From the NCBI RefSeq assembly GCF_007859765.1, contig NZ_SIHJ01000001.1, positions 3,699,156-3,763,155 on the forward strand: a stretch of 64,000 nt of DNA, read 5' to 3'. This DNA is from Posidoniimonas corsicana. GTDB taxonomy: Bacteria; Planctomycetota; Planctomycetia; Pirellulales; Lacipirellulaceae. Below, piece by piece: positions 7,236 to 15,215 of this stretch (within the stretch, counting starts at the first letter, position 1; each line of letters starts with the position of its first letter). The position numbers and the translations under genes are program-made. The notes beneath the pieces were generated by a model, which was not told the origin of the DNA, searched no databases, and saw only the letters and a list, made by a program, of their open reading frames with translations.

Positions 7236-10200
7236 TTAGCTGTTGCTCGATCCCGAAGAGATCAGCTGGATGCTGTCCAGCAGGTCGATGTTCGACTGGA
7301 AGCCGGCGAGCGCCTCCTCCAGCGTGTAGAACTCCAGCAGCAGTCGGTCCCGTTGCCGGTCGAGCGACGCGGACATCACGGACAGGCGGTCGTTGTTGCT
7401 GTCGATCGTGTCCTGGAGCGACTCCGAGCGGCTGTTCAGCAGCGAGTTGTCGCCCCGGGCGAGCTGATCGATGGCGGTCGTGAAGCGGGCGATGACGCCG
7501 GTGTCCTGGTCGGACAGCAGTTGCTCGGCGTCCGCGGCGTTCGCGGCGAGCGCCTCGGTGAGCTTGGCGGTGTCGAGCGACAATTTTCCCTTGTCGTCCA
7601 GGCTCACGCCGATCGCCTCGAGCGACTTGAACTCGCCGCTCACGGAGAACGAGCCCGACACGATCCGGCTGAGCGTGGTGTCCACGCGCAGGGCCTCGTT
7701 GCGGCCGAACAGGATGCCGGTGGTGTTGGCCTCGGCGTCGAAGTCCGTGACCGCGTCCAGGTTTGTGCGGATCGAGTTGTACGCGGCCACGAAGCTCTGC
7801 AGCGCGGTCGTGATCGGCTGGTTGTCCTTGGTCACGTTGACCGTGACCGGGTCGGTGGAGGTCTTCTTCACCGTCAGGCGGAGGCCGTCCACCACCTCGG
7901 TGAACTCGTTGGTGGCGGACGAAACGGCGACCCCGGACGAGGTCGCGGACGCGCCGAACAGCAGCACGGCGTCCTTGGGGCGGCTGATCTGGTCAAAGGT
8001 GAACAGGCCGGACGAGTCGTCGATCAGAAGCTCGTTGGCGGCGCCCGACTCGTCGGCGTTGATCGCCAGGCGGTAGCCCGTGCCGTCGTTCACCACCGAC
8101 GCGGTCACGCCGGCCTCGAAGCCGTTGATGCGGTTGGCGACGAGCTCGAGGGCGCTCGCCTCGGCGTCGTCCGCGTCAAACAAACCCACCGACCGGAGCG
8201 TCTGGACGCCGTCGGAGTCGGGCGCGCCGGCTTCCTTGACGAGCCCCAGGTCAGCCGCCGGTGTGAGCGAGCCGTTGAGCTCCTCCACCCGCAGGCGGCC
8301 GGACCCGCCCTCGCCGTCGAGCAGCTCGATGCCCGTGCCGCCCTCGGTGACCTGCGCCGTGACGTTGATCCCCTTGGCGGCGGCCGCGGAGTTGATCCGC
8401 TCCAGCAGGTCGCCCAGCGTGGCGGCGCCCGCCAGGTTAACCGTGAACCGACGGGGCGAATCGTCGGTGTCCGAGGACGCAAACACCTGGAAGACGCCCT
8501 CATCAACGCCGGCGCCGTTCTTGAACGACGACAGCGCTATGCCGTCGACGTCGGTCGACAGGTCGTCAAGCGAGACGGTGTAGCTTGTCGATCCGTTAAG
8601 CACCTGCTGGCCGCTGCCGTCGGTTTCCGTTGACGAGCCCAGGATGCCCAGCCCGGCGGCGAGGTTGCCGCTCACGTCCGCAACCGTCAGCACGCCATCG
8701 CCGCCGGCGGTGTCCGTCAGCAGGATGCCGTCGCCGGCGTCGTTGATCCGCGCCTCGACGCCGTTCCCCAGCGCGTTGATCGCGTCGATCACGTCGCCGA
8801 TGGTCTCGGCCTCGGCGCCCGCCTTGTTGAGGTCGGCGACCCGCTGCACGCCGTTGGAGTCGGTGATGCGGATGTCGCCCACCCGGGCGCCGGAGCCGCC
8901 GTTGAGCGTCGCCAGCAGCGTCGACTCGCTGAGCGTCTGCCGGTTCAGCGTGCCGCTGTTGACCGAGACGACCGCGTCGTCAACCGCGATGCCGAGGTCG
9001 TCCGCCGTCGAGCCCGAACCGCCGTTGGCGATTGTGAGGTTGCCGGCGCCGCCCCCGTCGGCCACGCTCCTGTTGACGATCTGGATCCCGTTGCGCGCGT
9101 TATTGACGCTGGCCGTGACCTCTAGCCCGGCCGCGTTGATCAGCGAGACCACGTCGCTGAGCGTCTCGGCGGTCGACAGGTCCACATTCGCCGAGGCGCC
9201 GGATCGGTCGGTGATGTCGATGTCGCCCAGCTCGAAGCCACGGCCGCCGTTCAGGCTCGACACCAGCGTGTCCCGGAGCCCAGAGATCAACCGCCGCCCG
9301 GTGATCGTCGCGCCGTCCGCGTCTGCGGAGAGGCCCAGGTCTTCGGCGGCCGAGCCCAGCCCAACGCTGCTGATAGAGAACGCGCCGCCGCCAGTCGTCT
9401 GATCGGTTACCTCAAGCCGGGCGCCGTCCGACGAGATCGAGGCCGTGACCTTGTCTGCCAGGTCTTCGTCGCTGTTAATGGCGTCGATCACGTCCTGCAG
9501 GGTCGCCGCGCCCGACAGGTCGACGCCCGCCTCGGTCCCGTCCTGCAGCGTGAACGCCAAGTCATCGATCTCCTCCAGGTCGTTCAGGATCCGCACGCCC
9601 GAGCCGTCGTTAAGAGCGGATAGTTTGGTCCCGCCGTGCAACGAGTAGATGTCGGCGCCGGTCGCCTCGTCCGCCGCAACGTTGATCCCCGCCAGCCCTA
9701 GGCTGGCGGCGGTCGTCCCCAGGCCCACCTCCTGGACCACGAGGCTGCTCACCGAGCCACCGATGGTGTCGGTTAGCTTGATGGCGTCGCCCTCGACGCT
9801 GGCCCGGATGTTGACCTCTTCGTTGGAGTTGATCGCCTCGAGCACGTCGTCGATATTCTGCGCCGCGCGGAGGTCGATCACCGCGCTGCCGCCGCTGCGG
9901 TCGGTGATCTTGATCTTACCCGCCTTGAACCCTGCGCCGGCGTTGATCTCGCGCAGCGCCACGCCCTTGTCCACGTGCCCGCCGAAGCGGAAGCTGAGGG
10001 CGCCACCGCCGAGCGCCCCCTCCAGGTCGGAGAAGCTGCTGGAGAGCAGGCTGTGCGAGGTCGCGGCCTGCAGCGGGGTAAACGTGTAGGCGCCCGTCTT
10101 GGGCGATTTCCCCGCGACCACCGAGGCCGACACCGCCGACGCGTCCGACGAGCTGGCGGTCTTCTTGCTGTACGTCGCAACGCTCTTGAAGCTGTTGAGC

Positions 10201-10382
10201 GACGACTGCATCCCCAGCACCAGCGTCGCTAGCGTGTCGACGGCGGTGCGCTCCGCCAGCAGGCCCTCGGTGCGCGACGTCAGCCGGTTCAACGGCTGGC
10301 TGGCAACCGAGATCAACTGGTCTACGGTCTCCTCAATCGGGATACCGGAGATCAGGCCGACGCTGGTCTGGATGGAGGACAC
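7236..10382 (-). CDS. fliD: flagellar filament cap FliD (HAP2), greatly enlarged
   Basis: At 1048 residues this is about twice the usual FliD. The N-terminal domain (residues 1-115, with GIPIEETVDQLISVASQPLNRL) and C-terminal helical domain (about 790-1048, ending with the coiled SNNDRLSVMSASLDRQRDRL) are standard and would form the cap legs. Between them are five tandem units of about 90 residues starting near 145, 255, 375, 491 and 618, each with the pattern LNGGxG-GDIxITD-DLSxAxTLxDVxxxIN, i.e. flagellin hook IN repeats. They would form extra exposed cap domains. Start is GTG. It follows the flagellin gene and its terminator. Confidence 0.93.
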   Translation of the reverse strand: MSSIQTSVGLISGIPIEETVDQLISVASQPLNRLTSRTEGLLAERTAVDTLATLVLGMQSSLNSFKSVATYSKKTASSSDASAVSASVVAGKSPKTGAYTFTPLQAATSHSLLSSSFSDLEGALGGGALSFRFGGHVDKGVALREINAGAGFKAGKIKITDRSGGSAVIDLRAAQNIDDVLEAINSNEEVNIRASVEGDAIKLTDTIGGSVSSLVVQEVGLGTTAASLGLAGINVAADEATGADIYSLHGGTKLSALNDGSGVRILNDLEEIDDLAFTLQDGTEAGVDLSGAATLQDVIDAINSDEDLADKVTASISSDGARLEVTDQTTGGGAFSISSVGLGSAAEDLGLSADADGATITGRRLISGLRDTLVSSLNGGRGFELGDIDITDRSGASANVDLSTAETLSDVVSLINAAGLEVTASVNNARNGIQIVNRSVADGGGAGNLTIANGGSGSTADDLGIAVDDAVVSVNSGTLNRQTLSESTLLATLNGGSGARVGDIRITDSNGVQRVADLNKAGAEAETIGDVIDAINALGNGVEARINDAGDGILLTDTAGGDGVLTVADVSGNLAAGLGILGSSTETDGSGQQVLNGSTSYTVSLDDLSTDVDGIALSSFKNGAGVDEGVFQVFASSDTDDSPRRFTVNLAGAATLGDLLERINSAAAAKGINVTAQVTEGGTGIELLDGEGGSGRLRVEELNGSLTPAADLGLVKEAGAPDSDGVQTLRSVGLFDADDAEASALELVANRINGFEAGVTASVVNDGTGYRLAINADESGAANELLIDDSSGLFTFDQISRPKDAVLLFGASATSSGVAVSSATNEFTEVVDGLRLTVKKTSTDPVTVNVTKDNQPITTALQSFVAAYNSIRTNLDAVTDFDAEANTTGILFGRNEALRVDTTLSRIVSGSFSVSGEFKSLEAIGVSLDDKGKLSLDTAKLTEALAANAADAEQLLSDQDTGVIARFTTAIDQLARGDNSLLNSRSESLQDTIDSNNDRLSVMSASLDRQRDRLLLEFYTLEEALAGFQSNIDLLDSIQLISSGSSNS

Positions 10383-10534
10383 GGCTAAACGAAGCCCCTG
10401 GTCACGGTTCTACTCGCGGTCTGCGCACGCGCTTGCAAGCGTAGGTCGCCCGGCGCGCATACACCTACGTAAACCGTATCGGCTGCGGCGAGTCTCCGTC
10501 TGGAGCGGTTCTGCCGCCAGCGGCGCCAGCAACG

Positions 10535-10574
10535 AAAAAAGCCGGTCCGGCCACGGGGGCCGAACCGGCTTGGG
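10535..10574 (-). terminator. intrinsic terminator of the flagellin gene
   Basis: On the minus strand, a stem of 13 paired positions out of 14 (10539-10552 with 10558-10571) with a 5-nt loop is followed by six T. It begins about 25 bp after the flagellin stop, and would let the abundant flagellin transcript end before fliD. Confidence 0.88.
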
Positions 10575-10597
10575 TTTTCGCTTTACGCCTCGGCTGA

Positions 10598-13555
10598 CTA
10601 ACCGAGCAGACCCAGCACGTTCTGCGGGTTCTGGTTGGCGATCGCCAGCACCCGGGTGCCCGACTGGACCAGGATCTGCGAACGGGTGAGGTTCGCGGTC
10701 TCCGCGGCGAAGTCGGCGTCGCGGATCGAGCTCTCGGCCTCGGTCAGGTTGCTGAGGGTGTCGTTGAGGGCGTTCTTGTTGGTCTCCAGCGTCGTCCGCT
10801 GGAAGGCGCCCAGTCGACCCCGGAGCGAGGTGACCTGGTTGATCGCCTCTTCGACGATGCTGGCGGCCGTGGTCGAGTCGGTCGACAGGTCGGCCGTGCC
10901 GCCCGAGCCGAGCTGGTACAGCAGGCCGCTGGTTCCGCCCAGGGCGGCCGTGTTGACGCTGTTGACGCCAAGCCGGGCCTGCTGGTTGGAAACCACGTCC
11001 GGGCCCAGCTGGAACAGGGCGCCGCCGCCGGTGATCTCGAAGCTGGCCGTGCCCTCGAAGCCTGCGGTGATGGTCGCCGACAGGTCGAGCGTGGCCGTGT
11101 TGATCGACAGGTCGTTGCCTTTGCCATTGGCGGTGATGCCGTTGACCGACGCAACGATGTCCGTTCCCACCTGGCGATCGCCTTGGCCGAGCTCAGTGGT
11201 GAACGCACCGCTGGAGCCTTCTTCGATGATCTGCAGGTCGACAAACGCGTTGCTGCCGTAGGCCGACGAGCTGAGGATCAGGCCGTCGCTGGTGCCGTTG
11301 GCCTCGGCGGTGACGCCCGTGGCGTCGCTCACCGCGTTGATGCCGTTGACCAGCAGCTCGAGGCTGGTGTTGGCCTCGAAGGTCAGCACCTCCGAGCCGG
11401 TGGCGCCGGACAGCTGGAACACCAGGTCCTGGTCGATGCCGTTGACGCCGTTGCCGTTGCCGGCGCCGGTCAGCAGAGTCGGCGGGGTCGGCGGGGTGTC
11501 GTTTGTGGCGTCGTAGGTCTGGGAGCCGGCGCCCGTGTTCTCGAACGTGGCCGATCCAACCTCGGCCAGGCTCTCGATCGCCGAACGGATCTCTTCCAGG
11601 GTCACCGTGCCGGTGTTGTCGATCTGGATGGTGTAGCCGTTCGTGGCGTCGCCGGTCACGTTCGTGGGCGTGCCCGACAGGTTGGCCTCGGCGAAGCCGA
11701 TGCTCAGGTTTCCGAGGAACCCGACCGCGGTCGTGATGTTGATGTCCTGGGCGGTGATCACCTGATCAACGCCGTTGGCCAGCGAGATCTGGGACGGCGG
11801 CGCCTCGGGGGCGTTGGCGCCGGTCCCATTCGTCTGGATGGAGTTGTAGAACGAACCACTCGAAGTCTCGGTCGTGCCGGTGGTCGCCGGGTTGTCGAAC
11901 GAGGCTGTGGCCACCTCGTCGATGGACTCGATCGCGGCCCGGATGTCATCGATATCGACGCCGACGCCAATGTCGGTGTTGATCTGCACCGTGTAGCCGG
12001 TCGAGGAGTTACCGATCACGTTCGTGCTGGCGCCGCCGCTTCCCAGCGCCGCCTCGGCGAAGCTGATGTCGATGTCGCCATTCGCCCCAGCCGCCAGCGT
12101 GCCGGTGATGTAGATGCTCTCGGTGGTGGTCACGGCGTCAGCACCGGCCGTGAAACCGCCCGAGCCGAGCGTGATCTCGCCGGCGCCGGTGAAGTCGAGC
12201 TGTCGAGCGAGGGTGCCGGGCGAACCGGTGGCGGCGTCCAGGCCGATGGCGGTCGCGTTGTCGATCGCCGAGACGATGTTCGCAACGGTCGCAACGTCTT
12301 CGTTCTGCGTCAGGTTGACCTGCAGCACGCCGCTGCCGGCGTCAACAACGCTCTCGCTGCCGTTGCCGTACGTGACCGAGATGTCGGTGTACGCGCCGTT
12401 GGCCGCGACGCCGTCCAGGGCGCCGTCCTCGACCGCGGTCAGCGTGATCAGGTCCGTGGCCGCGGCGCCGCCCGAGAGCGTGATGGCGTTCGTGGGCGAG
12501 TCGGACGAAATCGCGACGCTGGAGCCGCCGGTGATCGTGGCGACCAGGTCGTCAGCAGCGATCGTGTCGGTGCTGTTCGCGTAGTCAACGCCGCCCGCCA
12601 ATGTCCCGTTGAGGGCATTGACGACGTCGGTTGCAGTGACACTTGCTGCGGCGAAGTTGAGGGTAAGAGTGTTCGCCGTGTCGTTGTAGTCAACACCCAC
12701 CGAGTTGCCGCCGGCGACCGTCTCGCTGACGTTGACGGCAATGTTGGTAATCGCCCCGTTACCGGCCGTCCCGGCAAGGAAGCCGGAATCGACGTTGACG
12801 CGGAGCGTTTCGCCGGCAAGCGTAACCGTGCCCTCGGCCTGGGTTGTCAGGTTAATTCCGCCGGTCGCCTGAACGGTGTCCGCGGTGATGATGTCGAAGT
12901 CGACCGAGCCGGTGGAGCCCTGGGCGGCGGTAGTCTCGGTGCTGAAGGTGACCGTGCCCTGAGCCGGCGGGGTGACGTCCGGCAGGTTGTTCACCTCGAC
13001 AGTCGCCTGCGTGGCCGCGGCCGTGACGTTCACGTCGACGCCGACCTGACCCGAGGCGCCCAGGTTGGCCTGGTCGATCTGCAGGGCGTTGATGTTCGAG
13101 CTGTTGGCGCCCTGGGTGGTCAGGAAGTCCAGCGAGCCGTCCAGCAGCCGGCGGCCCTGGAAGGTCGTGGTCTGGGCGATCCGGTTGAGGGCCTCGAGCG
13201 ACGAGTCGACCTGCAGCTGGTTAGCTGCGATCTGCTCTTCGGAGAGGGCGCCCGCGTTGGCCGACTCGGTCACCAGGCCGCGGATGTCGTTCAGCAGCGA
13301 GCTGACCTGGCCGAGGGCGGAGTCCGCGGTCGCGATCACCTGGTTGGCGCGGTCGGTGTTGCTGATCGCCTTCTTGATGGCGGTGATGTCGCTGCGGAGG
13401 TTCTCGCTGGCGATCAAACCGGCCGGGTCGTCCTTGCCGGTGTTGATACGCAGACCGGTGCTCAACCGGGTGAGCGACTGGGCCAGGCTCGCGTTGGATC
13501 GCTGCAGGTTGGTGCGGCCGACCAGCGAAGCGACGTTTGTGTTGATTCGTGTCAT
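10598..13555 (-). CDS. fliC: flagellin, large variant with internal repeats
   Basis: A 985-residue flagellin, about twice the common length. Conserved D0/D1 helices are at 1-170 (MTRINTNVASL, LSTGLRINTGKDDPAGLIASENLR) and about 890-985 (TNKNALNDTLSNLTEAESSIRD, ending NPQNVLGLLG). The roughly 700-residue surface domain is rich in Thr, Gly, Ala and Asp and nearly lacks Lys, with two recognisable repeat units at 493-556 and 615-676. A strong ribosome site (AAGGGG at 13563-13568, 7 bases ahead of the ATG) and a strong terminator fit high expression. Only one flagellin gene is present in this window. Confidence 0.95.
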   Translation of the reverse strand: MTRINTNVASLVGRTNLQRSNASLAQSLTRLSTGLRINTGKDDPAGLIASENLRSDITAIKKAISNTDRANQVIATADSALGQVSSLLNDIRGLVTESANAGALSEEQIAANQLQVDSSLEALNRIAQTTTFQGRRLLDGSLDFLTTQGANSSNINALQIDQANLGASGQVGVDVNVTAAATQATVEVNNLPDVTPPAQGTVTFSTETTAAQGSTGSVDFDIITADTVQATGGINLTTQAEGTVTLAGETLRVNVDSGFLAGTAGNGAITNIAVNVSETVAGGNSVGVDYNDTANTLTLNFAAASVTATDVVNALNGTLAGGVDYANSTDTIAADDLVATITGGSSVAISSDSPTNAITLSGGAAATDLITLTAVEDGALDGVAANGAYTDISVTYGNGSESVVDAGSGVLQVNLTQNEDVATVANIVSAIDNATAIGLDAATGSPGTLARQLDFTGAGEITLGSGGFTAGADAVTTTESIYITGTLAAGANGDIDISFAEAALGSGGASTNVIGNSSTGYTVQINTDIGVGVDIDDIRAAIESIDEVATASFDNPATTGTTETSSGSFYNSIQTNGTGANAPEAPPSQISLANGVDQVITAQDINITTAVGFLGNLSIGFAEANLSGTPTNVTGDATNGYTIQIDNTGTVTLEEIRSAIESLAEVGSATFENTGAGSQTYDATNDTPPTPPTLLTGAGNGNGVNGIDQDLVFQLSGATGSEVLTFEANTSLELLVNGINAVSDATGVTAEANGTSDGLILSSSAYGSNAFVDLQIIEEGSSGAFTTELGQGDRQVGTDIVASVNGITANGKGNDLSINTATLDLSATITAGFEGTASFEITGGGALFQLGPDVVSNQQARLGVNSVNTAALGGTSGLLYQLGSGGTADLSTDSTTAASIVEEAINQVTSLRGRLGAFQRTTLETNKNALNDTLSNLTEAESSIRDADFAAETANLTRSQILVQSGTRVLAIANQNPQNVLGLLG

Positions 13556-14171
13556 CGAAACACCCCTTGAAAAAGGACTCTAGTCCAAGTGCGACCGGCC
13601 CGGGTGCGGGCCCTGCCGGTCTTCTGAGTTTTGGCGACCCGCGGGCACACGCCTGCGAGTATCACTGTGTTGCAACGTCCGAGTTGTCGATCCTCGTCTG
13701 GCTCCCGAGGCGTCGCCCCCGAAGGGAACAACCTCGACCACGTGGCGGGGGGCTAACCCAGTCCCCCCGGTCCCGCGGCCTGGCGTGGTCGCCGATGACC
13801 TGGATCCACCTTTCAAGTCGCTCTGGGGAGCGGCTGTCGAGGTATTCCGATCCTGACCCGCCCGCTGGATACGAACGCGTCTAAGCCAACGTATCGTCTG
13901 GTCAAGATGGGGGCGTTAGGTTGTCGCCCGATTTACTCCAGTTGTGGCCCGCCCCCGCCGTAACAACCCGGACAGCCGGCGCCACCGGCCATCTTTACGT
14001 GCTTTCGCTAGTCGCACGCCCTAGAAGGCGCTTGAAATCCGACCGATCAGTTCGGCGAACCAGCCGCGCAGCAGCGGCCGTCGTCGCCGAGCCCAGCGGG
14101 GAAGCCGTCGGGGCGCGCAGGCGGGGAGGTGGTAGATAAGAGGGAGGCGGCGAGCCGACGCCGGGACGCGG
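13556..14171. other. 616-bp flagellin leader/promoter region
   Basis: No gene is supported here. It separates csrA from the flagellin gene and must carry the flagellin promoter. I looked for sigma-28 (TAAA-N15-GCCGATAA) and sigma-54 (TGGCAC-N5-TTGC) elements on the minus strand and found no good match. Just upstream of the flagellin ribosome site is a short palindrome GGACTCTAGTCC at 13575-13586, which places a GGA motif in the leader and could be a CsrA contact. Confidence 0.6.
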
Positions 14172-14405
14172 CTACTTGGCCGCTTCGTCCTTGCCGCCGA
14201 GCTGGCGGGCGTCCTCGGTGGAGGTCTCCGCGGCGCGGCGGTTCTCGCGCTGGATCGCCTCGTACACCTCGCGGCGGTGCACGGGGATCTCGACGGGGGC
14301 CTCGATGCCGAGCCGGACCTTGTCGCCCCTCACGTCGACAACCGTGATGACGACGTTGTCGCCGATGATGATGCTCTCGTCGCGCTGTCTTGATAGGACC
14401 AGCAT
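14172..14405 (-). CDS. csrA: carbon storage regulator CsrA
   Basis: A 77-residue RNA-binding translational regulator. Residues 1-55 are canonical (MLVLSRQRDESIIIGDNVVITVVDVRGDKVRLGIEAP, then VHRREVYEAI with the RNA-contact Arg). The last 22 residues are a charged tail. In FliW-containing bacteria CsrA represses flagellin translation and is sequestered by FliW. Here it sits exactly between fliW and the flagellin gene, which supports that role. Its own ribosome site contains a GGA motif, compatible with autoregulation. Confidence 0.96.
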   Translation of the reverse strand: MLVLSRQRDESIIIGDNVVITVVDVRGDKVRLGIEAPVEIPVHRREVYEAIQRENRRAAETSTEDARQLGGKDEAAK

Positions 14406-14419
14406 GGGGACTTCCTGTG
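14406..14419 (-). promoter_or_regulatory. csrA ribosome site overlapping a GGA motif
   Basis: On the minus strand ACACAGGAAGT lies 6-12 bases ahead of the csrA ATG. AGGA serves as ribosome site and the core GGA of a CsrA site at once. The match to the full CsrA consensus (ACARGGAUGU) is partial. Confidence 0.45.
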
Positions 14420-14595
14420 TTGCGCCAGTCGGCGGTTGGGCTTTCTGAGCGTCCGCGGGTCTGCGCGGCTGTGCTCCGTCACGTTGCTAGCATCGGCGGC
14501 GGGGTTCGTGGGACTGGAGCCCAGAGCCCCGGTGGCCGGTTTATTCCGTCGGCCGCGTTGGCAGCGATTGGCCGCAACCGTCCCCGTGTTGCAGC

Positions 14596-15033
14596 CTATG
14601 CCGATTGTCGGAATGGGACCGTCGCGCCCAGCACGTAGTGCACGGAGTGGTCGTCCTTGGCGACCACCTGCCGGCCCCGCCGCGACTCCAGACAGACCAC
14701 CACCGGCGCCTTGAGGTTCACCACCAGCCCGTCCTCCGAGCGGCTCAGGATCACCAGCACCTGCGGCTGCTCGCCGTCGGCCGCGGCCAGGTCCGCGATA
14801 TCGCGGGCCGAGACCCGCACCTGGTAGTCCGGCACGAACCTCCGCGGGCTGACCACCGCCAACGCGAGGTCGCGGCGTTCGGCGGACTGCAGCCAGCCGA
14901 GGGCGTCGTTCTCGGAGTCCGCGAGCAGCACCCACTCGCGGCAGCCCTCCATGCCAATCAATCCGTGGGGGAAGGTGAGCAGGTCGCTCGCCTGACATTC
15001 AACAGGGCCAAAACGGCTGGTGTCTATGACCAT
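14596..15033 (-). CDS. fliW: flagellar assembly factor FliW
   Basis: A 145-residue cytoplasmic protein that in other bacteria binds either flagellin or CsrA, releasing flagellin mRNA from repression when flagellin is exported. The family pattern is clear: FGPVECQASDLLTFPHGLIGMEGCREWVLL, an FVPDY motif in the middle, and LVVNLKAPVVVCLESRRGRQVV near the end. Located 190 bp ahead of csrA, with flgL 182 bp upstream. Length and motifs are normal for the family. Confidence 0.95.
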   Translation of the reverse strand: MVIDTSRFGPVECQASDLLTFPHGLIGMEGCREWVLLADSENDALGWLQSAERRDLALAVVSPRRFVPDYQVRVSARDIADLAAADGEQPQVLVILSRSEDGLVVNLKAPVVVCLESRRGRQVVAKDDHSVHYVLGATVPFRQSA

Positions 15034-15215
15034 TGCTAGCTCCGCGGGGCGGCTGACGGGGATGTGCGTATCTGTCTTCCCTTTTCGGTTGCATCGGCTG
15101 TCGCGGTGGAAAGGGATGACGGAAATCTCGGCGCGTCGGGCCCGCGGGGCGGCAATCCCCCCGCCCCGACGCGCAACGCGTCCGGTCAGGGCGACCCTGC
15201 GGGCGGGCGGCGCGG

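Noticed and set aside
10383-10534. Possible sigma-28 -10 element (GCCGATA) ahead of fliD
   Set aside because: No TAAA-type -35 element is found at the right distance.
11183-13570. 795-codon plus-strand open frame opposite flagellin
   Set aside because: It mirrors a flagellin gene with clear conserved ends; long antisense frames are expected in such GC-rich genes and it encodes Arg/Gly/Val-rich noise.
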